Origin: JAFLCL01 sp964502175
GTDB taxonomy: Bacteria; Myxococcota_A; Polyangia; Polyangiales; Sandaracinaceae
Assembly (NCBI GenBank): GCA_964502175.1
Contig: CAZCVE010000011.1
Span: 124,001 to 188,000, forward strand
Reading direction: 5' to 3'
DNA length: 64,000 nucleotides
This document shows, piece by piece, positions 52,286-60,877 of the stretch. Position 1 is the first letter of the stretch. Every line of letters starts with the position of its first letter. The notes below the pieces were generated by a model that had not been told where the DNA came from, made no database searches, and worked only from the letters and a program-made list of their open reading frames with translations. The translations under genes were made by a program, and so were the position numbers.

Positions 52286-52489
52286 TTCCGAGCTGAGGCG
52301 AGACCGCACAGGATCGCGGACGTCGTGGCGCTCGCGCACACGACATCCTCCACCATGGGCATCGTGCGCGAGGGCGATCACTCACGCTTCGTCGCGGAGG
52401 CCGACGGCGAAGGGCTCTTCGGAGACATCGCGGACGCGCTCGTCGACGTGCTCGCGGGTCTCTGAGCGCGGCCCGAGTATCCTCGCGCC

Positions 52490-53353
52490 ATGACGATCGC
52501 CACGCGCACCCTCGGTCCGACCGGCCTCGATCTCTCTTCGATCGGGCTCGGCGGCATGCCGATGTCGATCTCGGGGCGCCCCTCCGAGGCACAGTCGATC
52601 GCGGTGATCCACCGCGCGCTCGAGCTCGGCGTGACGCTGATCGACACGGCCGACGTGTACTGCCTGAACGACGACGACCTCGGGCACAACGAGCGCGTGA
52701 TCGCGAAGGCGCTGGCTACCTACGCGGGCGATCGATCGCGCGTGCTCGTCGCCACCAAGGGTGGGCTCGAGCGACCCAACGGCGCGTGGACGGTGAACGG
52801 TCGCCCGGAGCACCTGCGTCGCGCGTGCGAGCGGAGCCTCCGTGCGCTCCACGTGGAGCGCATCGGCCTCTACCAGCTGCACGCGGTGGACGATCGCGTG
52901 CCCATCGAGGACTCCGTCGGCGAGCTCGCGCGCCTGCGCGGCGAAGGCAAGGTCGAGCACCTCGGGCTCTCGAACGTCGACGCGAAGGAGATCGAGCGCG
53001 CGCGCGCGATCGCGCCGATCGTCAGCGTGCAGAACCGCTTTCACGTGCGCGACCGACGCGGCGCGATCGAGAACGGCGCGCTCGCGAAGTGTCAGGAGCG
53101 AGGCCTGGCGTTCCTTCCGTACAGCCCCGTCGGCGGCAGCCGCGGCAAGGCGCGGCTCGGTCAGGATCCGACGCTGATCCGCATCGCCCACAAACACGGA
53201 GCGAGCCCGCACGAGGTCGCGCTCGCATGGCTGCTCGGTCTCTCCCCTTCGCTCCTCCCCATCCCGGGCGCGAGCAAGGTCGCGAGCATCGAGTCGAGCG
53301 TGCGCGCCGCATCGCTCGTGCTCGACGACGACGATCGGCGCGCGCTCCAGTGA
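52490..53353 (+). CDS. Aldo/keto reductase
   Basis: The 287-residue TIM-barrel oxidoreductase carries the AKR motifs: GLGGMPMS, LIDTADVY (catalytic Asp and Tyr), ATKGG (Lys) and YQLHAVD (His). It binds NADPH through the C-terminal IPGASKVASI segment. The substrate is unknown. It follows the urate genes on the same strand, but 204 bp downstream, so it need not be part of that pathway. Confidence 0.9.
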   Translation: MTIATRTLGPTGLDLSSIGLGGMPMSISGRPSEAQSIAVIHRALELGVTLIDTADVYCLNDDDLGHNERVIAKALATYAGDRSRVLVATKGGLERPNGAWTVNGRPEHLRRACERSLRALHVERIGLYQLHAVDDRVPIEDSVGELARLRGEGKVEHLGLSNVDAKEIERARAIAPIVSVQNRFHVRDRRGAIENGALAKCQERGLAFLPYSPVGGSRGKARLGQDPTLIRIAHKHGASPHEVALAWLLGLSPSLLPIPGASKVASIESSVRAASLVLDDDDRRALQ

Positions 53354-53414
53354 CGGAGGCGAGACGACGCGACCCCGTGAGGATCGCGTCGTCGGGTGGA
53401 GATCGCGTGTGGGG

Positions 53415-54959
53415 TCAGCGACGGCGTCGGAGGACGAGCGTCAGGCCGAGCAAGAGCATGACGAGTCCGAGACCCGACGCCTGCGTGCTCGCGGGCGAGA
53501 CTGCGCACGACGAGGGCACTCCGCGCGGTCGCGACGACCCGGGCTCCTCCTCCGTCGGCTCGGGCTCGTACGGCTCCTCGGTCGGCTCGGACTCGGTGGG
53601 CTCCTCCTCGGTGGGCTCGACTTGCGTGGGCTCTTCGCCGTCGGGACCTGCGCAGCGTGCGCCGGGGGTGCCGTCGTCGCGGGTGAAGATCTCGCAGCCG
53701 GTGCCGTCGCGGCACTCACGCGCGCGGAGCGGTGAGCCGTTCTCGTCGCAGTGCGCGATGCGACCGTCGGGGAGACAGGTGTCGTGCTCGACGGGCGTGT
53801 CGGACGGGTCGGCGACGCAGAAGAGCGAGACGCAGCGCGCGCTCTGGTCGTCGGTGCCCTCGGTGGAGCAGACGGCGGCGAAGGCTCCGCAGTCGCCGGT
53901 CGTGACGGCGCCGTCGTCGCAGTGAGCGATGGTGCGCTGGTCGAGGCACACGCTCGCCTCGCCGTTGTCGGGGCACGCGTAGAAGGCGCAGTGCGCGCCC
54001 TCGGGGCCATCGGCGCAGCGCGCACCGAACGCTCCGCAGTCGCCGGTCGTCACCGCGCCGTCGCTGCACGTCGCGAGCGTCGTCTCGTCGAGACACACGG
54101 TGCTGTTTCCACGCGCGGGGCACGCACCGAACACGCAGCGCGCGCCGAGCGCGTCGTCCACGCAGCGGGCGCCGTACGCGCCGCAGTCGCCGGTGCCGAC
54201 CGCGCCGTCGTGGCAGGTGCCGAGGGTGCGGTCATCGACGCAGAAGGTGTCGGTGCCGCGCGCGGGGCACGCGCCGAACACGCAGCGCGCGCCGAGCGCG
54301 TCGTCCACGCAGCGAGCGCCGAACGCGCCGCAGTCTCCGCGGCCGCAGTCGTCGCCCACGAGCGTCGTGCCGCCCTCGCAGCGCGCCTCGCAGCCGGAGT
54401 GGCAGGGCCCGCCGGCGACCGCGCGACCCGTGAGCTCCCAGTGCCACACCTCGCTCGCGACGGTGCGCGAGAAGCCGTACGCGTCGGCGTGAGCGTTGAG
54501 CCACGCGAGCACGCCGGGGCTGCGCGTGTTGAGGTCGAGCGCGCGTCCGCTCTGGTGGTTCGAGCGGCCCGGGCGCGCCGCGAGGTTGCAGCTGTTGCAG
54601 CTGCACGACGTGTAGCAGTAGTAGAGGTGCTCCTGCTCCGCCATCGTGCGGAAGCCCGAGACGATCCGGATCTCCACGCCAGCGCGCGAGGCCGCCTGCG
54701 CCATCACGTAGTAGGCGTTCGCGGTCTCGATCTCGACGGGGCGACCATCGACCGTCACCACGGAGATGGGGAACGCGGAGCCCGCGCGGTAGCCCGTGTC
54801 CGTGTGCTCGGTGCACGAGATGCTCGAGAGCTCGTCCACCGACACGGCGAGGTCGTCGGGCTCGGACTCGGTCTCGGCGTCGGGCGACTGCATACAGCCG
54901 ACGAGCGCGAGGAGGGCCAGGAGGGCGAACGACCAGGAGAGCGTGTGTCGATGGGGCAT
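53415..54959 (-). CDS. M15-type peptidase with Cys-rich repeats and MYXO-CTERM-like tail
   Basis: The 514-residue protein has a lipoprotein-like signal (LALVGC, Cys22). An M15 D,D-peptidase domain follows (about 60-190) with SGFRTMAEQEHLYYCY, the zinc motif SNHQSGRALDLN and WHWEL. Next come four Cys-rich repeats of about 49 residues (start GDCGAFGARCVDDALGARC), a Glu/Pro/Thr repeat spacer, and a Cys-helix-Arg tail (LVMLLLGLTLVLRRRR) like MYXO-CTERM. The mixture of lipobox and C-terminal sorting signal is odd. ATG at 54959 was chosen for the signal peptide; the frame is open further upstream but not coding. Confidence 0.8.
   Translation of the reverse strand: MPHRHTLSWSFALLALLALVGCMQSPDAETESEPDDLAVSVDELSSISCTEHTDTGYRAGSAFPISVVTVDGRPVEIETANAYYVMAQAASRAGVEIRIVSGFRTMAEQEHLYYCYTSCSCNSCNLAARPGRSNHQSGRALDLNTRSPGVLAWLNAHADAYGFSRTVASEVWHWELTGRAVAGGPCHSGCEARCEGGTTLVGDDCGRGDCGAFGARCVDDALGARCVFGACPARGTDTFCVDDRTLGTCHDGAVGTGDCGAYGARCVDDALGARCVFGACPARGNSTVCLDETTLATCSDGAVTTGDCGAFGARCADGPEGAHCAFYACPDNGEASVCLDQRTIAHCDDGAVTTGDCGAFAAVCSTEGTDDQSARCVSLFCVADPSDTPVEHDTCLPDGRIAHCDENGSPLRARECRDGTGCEIFTRDDGTPGARCAGPDGEEPTQVEPTEEEPTESEPTEEPYEPEPTEEEPGSSRPRGVPSSCAVSPASTQASGLGLVMLLLGLTLVLRRRR
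54112..54322. repeat. 147-bp coding repeat (49-residue Cys-rich unit)
   Basis: Two near-identical copies of a ~60-bp core (starting CGCGCGGGGCACGC) lie at offsets of exactly 147 bp (54112 and 54259), inside the M15-type peptidase gene. More diverged units extend to about 53890. The high DNA identity suggests recent tandem duplication. Confidence 0.75.
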
Positions 54960-55238
54960 GTCCCGACGTGGAGCAGGAGGTCTGCCAGCCACCGACGAGG
55001 CCCCCTGCGGCCCGCGCGCTGCGACGCAGACGGCCAGTCGGCGAGCGATCTCACACGTTCGGAGTCCCGAGCGTGCGCGGCGGATTGTCACGGTCGCAGG
55101 GGGTGCCCAAAATTTGGACCACGAGCTCGCGGACGACGCAGGCAGGATCGACGCACCGCCCGTCGACGGTCGGCTCGAGCGTGACCGACGCCGCGCGAGA
55201 CACGGGCCCGCAGGGCGGATGCCGAGCCCGCCGGTCTC

Positions 55239-55784
55239 GTGCATCCTCCGCGCGTGCTGTCCTTTCGACGTGCCACCCACGCTGACATCCCCGAGCTCCA
55301 CGCGCTGATCGAGAGCGCCTACCGCGGCGAAGCCAGCCGTGATGGCTGGACGACGGAGGCCGACTTCCTCGATGGCCAGCGCACCGACGCGGACGAGCTC
55401 TCGACGCTCATCACCGGCCCCGCGACACGCCTGCTCCTCGCGCACCGCGACGGCCTGCTCGTGGGCTGCGTGCTCCTCCGCGAAGAGCCCACGTGCGCGT
55501 ACCTCGGCATGCTGTCGGTGCGTCCGAAGCTGCAGTCCGCGGGCGTCGGCCGCGCTCTGCTCGAAGAGGCCGAGCGCGTGGCCTACGAAGAGCTGGCTCG
55601 CCCCGTGATGCGCATGCGCGTCATCTCGCTCCGCGACTCACTCCTCGCTTGGTACGAGCGCCGCGGCTACACGCTCACGGGAGAGCGAGAGCCCTTCCCC
55701 TTCGAAGAGCCGCGCGCAGGCGAGGCCCGCCGTCAGGACCTCGAGTTCGTCGTCCTGACCAAGCCGCTCGCCGGATCGCGATGA
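55239..55784 (+). CDS. GNAT-family N-acetyltransferase
   Basis: The 181-residue protein has the GNAT fold with the acetyl-CoA loop VRPKLQSAGVGRALLEEAE (Q/R-x-x-G-x-G/A) near residue 100 and the C-terminal motif WYERRGYTLTGE. The substrate is unknown. Its stop overlaps the ATG of a short frame at 55781 (ATGA). Confidence 0.88.
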   Translation: MHPPRVLSFRRATHADIPELHALIESAYRGEASRDGWTTEADFLDGQRTDADELSTLITGPATRLLLAHRDGLLVGCVLLREEPTCAYLGMLSVRPKLQSAGVGRALLEEAERVAYEELARPVMRMRVISLRDSLLAWYERRGYTLTGEREPFPFEEPRAGEARRQDLEFVVLTKPLAGSR

Positions 55785-55916
55785 CGGCGTGCGACACGCA
55801 TCCAGTGCTCGCGGCGTACCTCCGTCGCCTGCGCACGCCCTTCGTTCGCCCGCGTGCTCCACGACATGCGGCCCTATTGGCGCATGTTCCCGCTCGCGAA
55901 CCGCGACGTGCCGTAG
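55781..55916 (+). pseudogene. Short gene with apparent frameshift, coupled to GNAT gene
   Basis: The ATG overlaps the GNAT stop. The first frame reads HPVLAAYLRRLRTP, then loses sense; the next frame, from about 55840, reads SFARVLHDMRPYWRMFPLA and ends at a stop (55914-55916). One extra C in the run at ~55839-55841 would explain both: removing it gives a continuous ~44-residue protein. The total length (136 bases) is one more than a multiple of three. I cannot name the family. A sequencing error is equally possible. Confidence 0.45.
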
Positions 55917-55929
55917 CCCACAGTGAGAC

Positions 55930-57432
<1,503 letters not shown>

Positions 57433-57559
57433 ATTGGCTCACATCCCAGGCGCCGCGAACAGGGCTGCGTGGATCGCCGTCACTATGAGGTTGAGTGAGG
57501 CAAAATTTCTCGTCCTGCCCTGTTGACCGGATACGGCACTCTGGGCGAGAACAGCCCGC

Positions 57560-57991
57560 ATGAACATCACCGCTGAGATTGAACGCCGCATCCAGAGCTT
57601 CGTCGCCGACCTCGATGGTCTCGTGCGCAAGGCCGCCCTCGACGCCGTATCGGCAGCCCTCGGTGGCAAGCCGAACAGCGCGCCCAAGGCCGCTTCGTCG
57701 GGTCGGGCATCGGCAAAGAAGCCTGCGGCGGCCAAGGCGGCCGCCCCGGCCAAGGCGGCGAAGAGCGCGCCGAAGAAGGGTGGCAAGCGCGACCCGAAGG
57801 ATCTCGAGAAGCTCGTCGACGCCGTCCGCGCGCACATCGCCCAGCACCCCGGCGAGGGCGTCGAGACGATCGGCAAGCACATGGGCGTGAAGACGAAGGA
57901 GCTCGCGCTCCCGATCATCAAGCTCCTCGACAAGAAGGCGATCACCCGCAAGGGCCAGCGCCGCGGCACGCGTTACTTCCCCGCGAAGTGA
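57560..57991 (+). CDS. Histone-H1-like DNA-binding protein with winged-helix domain
   Basis: The 143-residue protein has a helical N-terminus, a central Lys/Ala/Pro stretch (PAAAKAAAPAKAAKSAPKK) typical of bacterial H1-like proteins, and a C-terminal winged-helix domain (about 85-140: EGVETIGKHMGVKTKEL, then RKGQRRGTRYFPAK). It should bind DNA through both the basic linker and the wing. Myxobacteria often carry such proteins. A long inverted repeat follows the stop. Confidence 0.8.
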   Translation: MNITAEIERRIQSFVADLDGLVRKAALDAVSAALGGKPNSAPKAASSGRASAKKPAAAKAAAPAKAAKSAPKKGGKRDPKDLEKLVDAVRAHIAQHPGEGVETIGKHMGVKTKELALPIIKLLDKKAITRKGQRRGTRYFPAK

Positions 57992-58003
57992 TCGCCGCCG
58001 TTC

Positions 58004-58053
58004 GGTGATCAGAGGCGGCGTCTGCGCTCGCCCGCGGACGCCGCAGGATCACC
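58004..58053 (+). terminator. Two-part hairpin downstream of the H1-like gene
   Basis: Inner arms GCGGCGTC (58015-58022) and GACGCCGC (58037-58044) pair perfectly. Outer arms GGTGATC (58004-58010) and GATCACC (58047-58053) also pair perfectly, with small bulges between. It lies 12 bp after the stop and lacks a T-run. Confidence 0.55.
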
Positions 58054-58078
58054 AGAGTCAGATCCTCACGATCGCGCC

Positions 58079-58285
58079 ATGAGCATCACCCTCTACGGCA
58101 TGGCGTGGCTGCTCACCGCCATGGCCACGACGGTCGTGGCCTTCCTCGGCGGCCTCGTGCAGCTCCTCGTGATGGTGGCCCGCGCGCCCGCCGGAGAACG
58201 ACCTCGGCTGACAGCACGTCAGACCAGCAGCAACACCGCCTCTTCACACGCGAGAAAGCGGTCAGTCTCCGGCGCGTCCACATAG
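58079..58285 (+). CDS. Possible small membrane protein (start of a truncated gene?)
   Basis: The first ~38 codons read as a short hydrophobic protein start (YGMAWLLTAMATTVVAFLGG), while the rest overlaps the end of the GNAT gene on the other strand and looks non-coding. It may be the 5' remnant of a membrane-protein gene cut by rearrangement, or a small membrane protein. No clear ribosome-binding site is seen. Confidence 0.25.
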   Translation: MSITLYGMAWLLTAMATTVVAFLGGLVQLLVMVARAPAGERPRLTARQTSSNTASSHARKRSVSGAST

Positions 58286-58713
58286 CCAGTCAGCACGAAC
58301 CCATTCCGCTCGAGCACCCGAATCGAAGCCACGTTGTCCCGCGCCACGCGCGCCTCGAGCGGCCGCGCACTGACTTCCGCGATCAGGCACGCCACCGCTG
58401 CGCTGGCGACGCCGCGGCCCCAGTGCTCCTTGCCGACCCAATACCCGATGTAGCGCGTCCCGCTCTCGAGGAAGCACGAGATTCCGCCGAGCACGCGCTC
58501 CCCATCGGTGATCACGCGCGCCACCACCTCGGGGTTCGCGAGCACCCGAGCCCAGTGCGCATCGAAGGTCTCTCGATCCCGAGGACGCACCGCCGCCATC
58601 GCGCACGCCTCCTCGTCGCGCTGATGCTCGAAGAGCGTCGGCAGATCGTCGACGCCGACTGGGCGAAGGCGAATGCCGCTGTTCTCGTCACTCACGGGCA
58701 AGCCTTCTATCAC
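58219..58713 (-). CDS. GNAT-family N-acetyltransferase (RimJ/RimL-like)
   Basis: The 164-residue protein resembles acetyltransf_3-type GNAT enzymes: RLRPVGVDDLPTLFEHQ, then YIGYWVGKEHWGRGVASAAV with the acetyl-CoA loop, and the end VARDNVASIRVLERNGF. It may acetylate a ribosomal protein or small molecule. The start may also be GTG at 58695. It is divergent from the nucleotidyltransferase-like gene at 58774. Confidence 0.87.
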   Translation of the reverse strand: MIEGLPVSDENSGIRLRPVGVDDLPTLFEHQRDEEACAMAAVRPRDRETFDAHWARVLANPEVVARVITDGERVLGGISCFLESGTRYIGYWVGKEHWGRGVASAAVACLIAEVSARPLEARVARDNVASIRVLERNGFVLTGYVDAPETDRFLACEEAVLLLV

Positions 58714-58773
58714 CTCACGCGCCGGTCTCGCCCTCGATGGACCGCGCCGTCAGCGCACGACACGCTGGCCCTC

Positions 58774-59346
58774 GTGCCCCATGGCGACGACCACTTCGAG
58801 AGACTTCGCGTGATCGTGCGCGAAGACGCGATGTTGATGTCGTTGCTCCGCGCCGTACGCAGCGTCGCGCTCCCCGACGCGTACGTCGCGGCCGGCGCCG
58901 TGCGCGACCGCGTGTGGGATCGCCTACACGACGCCACGCCGCTGCCGCCTCGCGACGTCGACGTCGTGTTCTTCGATCCCACCAACGACGAAGCCCGACA
59001 GAAGCGCGCCGTCGCCACGCTCGAGGCGGCCCACCCCGAGCTGACGTGGGACGTCGTCAACCAAGCGCGAGTGCACCACTGGTACCGAGGCGCGAACGGC
59101 GGGCCTGTCCCGGCTTTGCGCTCGACCGAAGAAGGCATCGCGACGTGGCCCGAGACCGTCACGTGCCTCGGCGTGCGACTCCGCGATGACGACGATCTCG
59201 ACGTGTGCGCCCCGCACGGCCTCGACGACCTCTTCGCCCTCCGATGGCGCCACCACCCGGCGCGCGCGTCGGTCGCGACGTTCGAGCAGCGCCTCGCGAA
59301 GAAGCGAGTCGCCGAGCGCTGGCCACGAGTGGTGGTCGTTCGCTGA
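58774..59346 (+). CDS. Nucleotidyltransferase-like protein (DUF925/NTP_transf_6)
   Basis: The ~190-residue protein matches the DUF925 family: AYVAAGAVRDRVWDRLHD, then PPRDVDVVFFDPTN with its Asp pair, and the end LDDLFALRWRHHP. The core resembles a nucleotidyltransferase fold of unknown substrate. The start is uncertain: GTG at 58774 is likely; the frame is open much further upstream but that part overlaps the GNAT gene antisense. Confidence 0.72.
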   Translation: MPHGDDHFERLRVIVREDAMLMSLLRAVRSVALPDAYVAAGAVRDRVWDRLHDATPLPPRDVDVVFFDPTNDEARQKRAVATLEAAHPELTWDVVNQARVHHWYRGANGGPVPALRSTEEGIATWPETVTCLGVRLRDDDDLDVCAPHGLDDLFALRWRHHPARASVATFEQRLAKKRVAERWPRVVVVR

Positions 59347-59402
59347 GTAGACCACCGAACCCCGTTGACGGCGCGGGAAGCACCCGCGAGATTCGACCAG
59401 CG

Positions 59403-59915
59403 ATGGACGACGCAGGCTTTTGGGAGCTGATCGACACCTCACGCGCGAGCAGCAAGCCGACGAGCGGTGACCTGGGCGATCAGCAGGACGCCATCCTCGA
59501 GGAACTGCTCACGAACCTGCCCGCGGCGGAGATTGCAGCCTTCGATCGAATCTTCCGCCGGCTGCACGCCGCGGCCAACACTTGGGATCTGTGGGGCGCC
59601 GCGTATCTCATCGAGGGAGGCTGCAGCGACGACGGCTTCACCGACTTTCGCTCCGGCCTGATCGGCTTGGGCCGCCGCACGTACGAGGACGCCGTACGAG
59701 ACCCGGCGACGTTGGCATCGCAGCCCACGCGCGGTGTCGACTTCACGAACGAGCTGATGATGTACGCCGCGCCGCAGGCCTACGAGCGCGTGGCCGGCAG
59801 TGAGATTCCCGAGGACGACGAGTGGGAGCCGTCGCCACCCCGAGGCGAGCCGTGGGATCCGGAGCGCGTCCACGAGAAGTATCCAGTGCTCGCTGCCAAG
59901 TTCGGCTCGCGCTGA
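59403..59915 (+). CDS. DUF4240-domain protein
   Basis: The 170-residue protein reads MDDAGFWELIDTSRA at the start, matching DUF4240 (WGR-associated) proteins, with NTWDLWGAAYLIEGGCSDDGF and DFRSGLIGLGR in the middle. Its function is unknown. It is the last gene before the apparent island edge at about 60020. Confidence 0.75.
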   Translation: MDDAGFWELIDTSRASSKPTSGDLGDQQDAILEELLTNLPAAEIAAFDRIFRRLHAAANTWDLWGAAYLIEGGCSDDGFTDFRSGLIGLGRRTYEDAVRDPATLASQPTRGVDFTNELMMYAAPQAYERVAGSEIPEDDEWEPSPPRGEPWDPERVHEKYPVLAAKFGSR

Positions 59916-59991
59916 GCGACTCGTTCGCGAATGGCGGATCGCAGCGCGCCTACCGGCTCTCCGCGTCGGCCCCCCCGACGGTCACAACGAC

Positions 59992-60018
59992 AAAAGCCCC
60001 GCCTTGCGGCAGGGCTTT
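59992..60018 (-). terminator. Intrinsic terminator, read on the minus strand
   Basis: On the minus strand AAAGCCC pairs with GGGCTTT, with an inner GCC/GGC pair and a TTGC-type loop, followed by TTTTG. The T-run is on the minus side, so it serves transcription coming from the tRNA-like fragment at 60021-60043. Confidence 0.7.
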
Positions 60019-60020
60019 CG

Positions 60021-60043
60021 AAGCGGGGTGGACGGGACTCGAA
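60021..60043 (-). other. tRNA 3'-end fragment (probable attachment site)
   Basis: The minus strand reads TTCGAGTCCCGTCCACCCCG, then CTT. This matches a tRNA T-loop (TTCGAGT), the 3' half of the T-stem, the acceptor strand CCACCCC and discriminator G. The 5' half of the T-stem (would be ACGGG) is replaced by ACGCC, and the rest of a tRNA is missing. A native-looking terminator follows. This is the form left when an island integrates into a tRNA 3' end and carries its own copy. Confidence 0.55.
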
Positions 60044-60206
60044 GGCGTAGGGTCGAGAGGGTTCAAGTAGCCGATGGCACTCGGATTTCGCCATCCTCTC
60101 GATGACTTGCGCTGCCAGGGCCGGTGCCCAGGAGTCCCGTCTCATCCGCTCGTTTCCCGCTGGTTCCGACTGGTTCTGGGCACCTAATGGGCACCAGGAA
60201 TCGGCG

Positions 60207-60842
60207 CTATCGGTTACCGGCAGAGTCGCGCATCCGGTCCGCGATGAACTCGAGGCGGGCGCTCTGCTCCGAGTGCACGCCTTCGAGGAAGGTCGCGGTC
60301 GCGCGCATCGCGATGTCGATGGCTTCGAGGTTCACGGTGGTCGGCGGCGACTTCAACGCGGGCGTGGAGTGGTCGGTCTCGAGGGGGTAGCGGAATCCCG
60401 CGGCTGTCGGATCGACGGACTCGATCTCGGCGAAGCTGTCCCTCACGTTCTTGAAGAGGTTGGCGTCGTCGCCGATCTGCCTGACGTACGGGAGCGCGAT
60501 GTCCCAGAGCACCAACAGACCATGCTTCGCCGGAACCTTGATCGGCGAATCGGCGAGCTGCTGACCAGCCGCGATGATCCGCTTGAGGGCAAGCTCGAGG
60601 TGGTGCCGCCAGAGGAAGCAGATCGGGAAAACGTGCTCATCCGGGCTCTCGCGCGAGGCGCGCACCCACTCGAGGAGGCCGATGGCGGCCTTGCGATAGC
60701 CCTCGACGTAGCCGTCCATCGCGTGGTCGTGCCCGCCGCCAACCACCCAGCTCACACAAGCGTTCAGTTCGATCGGGCCGTGGTGCACGAACGCAAGTCG
60801 CGGCACGTCCGGCCAGGGGAGGTCGTCGTCGAACTCGTCCAT
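60207..60842 (-). CDS. HEPN-like helical protein downstream of retron RT
   Basis: The 211-residue helical protein contains YVEGYRKAAIGLLEWVRAS, FLWRHHLELALKRIIAAG, and later AGFRYPLETDHS and VNLEAIDIAMRATATFLEG. I recall a family of HEPN-like proteins with the same FLYRHxLELxLKxI and FRYP landmarks, but a canonical R-x4-6-H RNase motif is not clear. The gene follows the RT gene by 35 bp on the same strand, so it is probably cotranscribed and may be the effector or an accessory of a defence unit. ATG at 60842 begins MDEFDDDLP. Confidence 0.6.
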   Translation of the reverse strand: MDEFDDDLPWPDVPRLAFVHHGPIELNACVSWVVGGGHDHAMDGYVEGYRKAAIGLLEWVRASRESPDEHVFPICFLWRHHLELALKRIIAAGQQLADSPIKVPAKHGLLVLWDIALPYVRQIGDDANLFKNVRDSFAEIESVDPTAAGFRYPLETDHSTPALKSPPTTVNLEAIDIAMRATATFLEGVHSEQSARLEFIADRMRDSAGNR

Positions 60843-60877
60843 CGCGCTGATCTCCTGTCTCGCTGAAGGCGATCCGG

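Noticed and set aside
52355..52465. A 36-codon frame (MGIVREGDHSRFVAE...) between uraH and the aldo/keto reductase, in the uraH frame after its stop.
   Set aside because: It is short, lacks a convincing ribosome-binding site and matches no family I know. It could be a gene-end remnant but the evidence is too thin to call.
59780..60145. A 121-codon minus-strand frame across the tRNA fragment and terminator.
   Set aside because: It runs through an intrinsic terminator and the DUF4240 gene antisense, and has no recognisable domain.
60102..60866. A plus-strand frame opposite the HEPN-like gene.
   Set aside because: Its product is His/Arg/Val-rich and has no domain pattern, while the minus strand has a coherent helical protein coupled to the RT.
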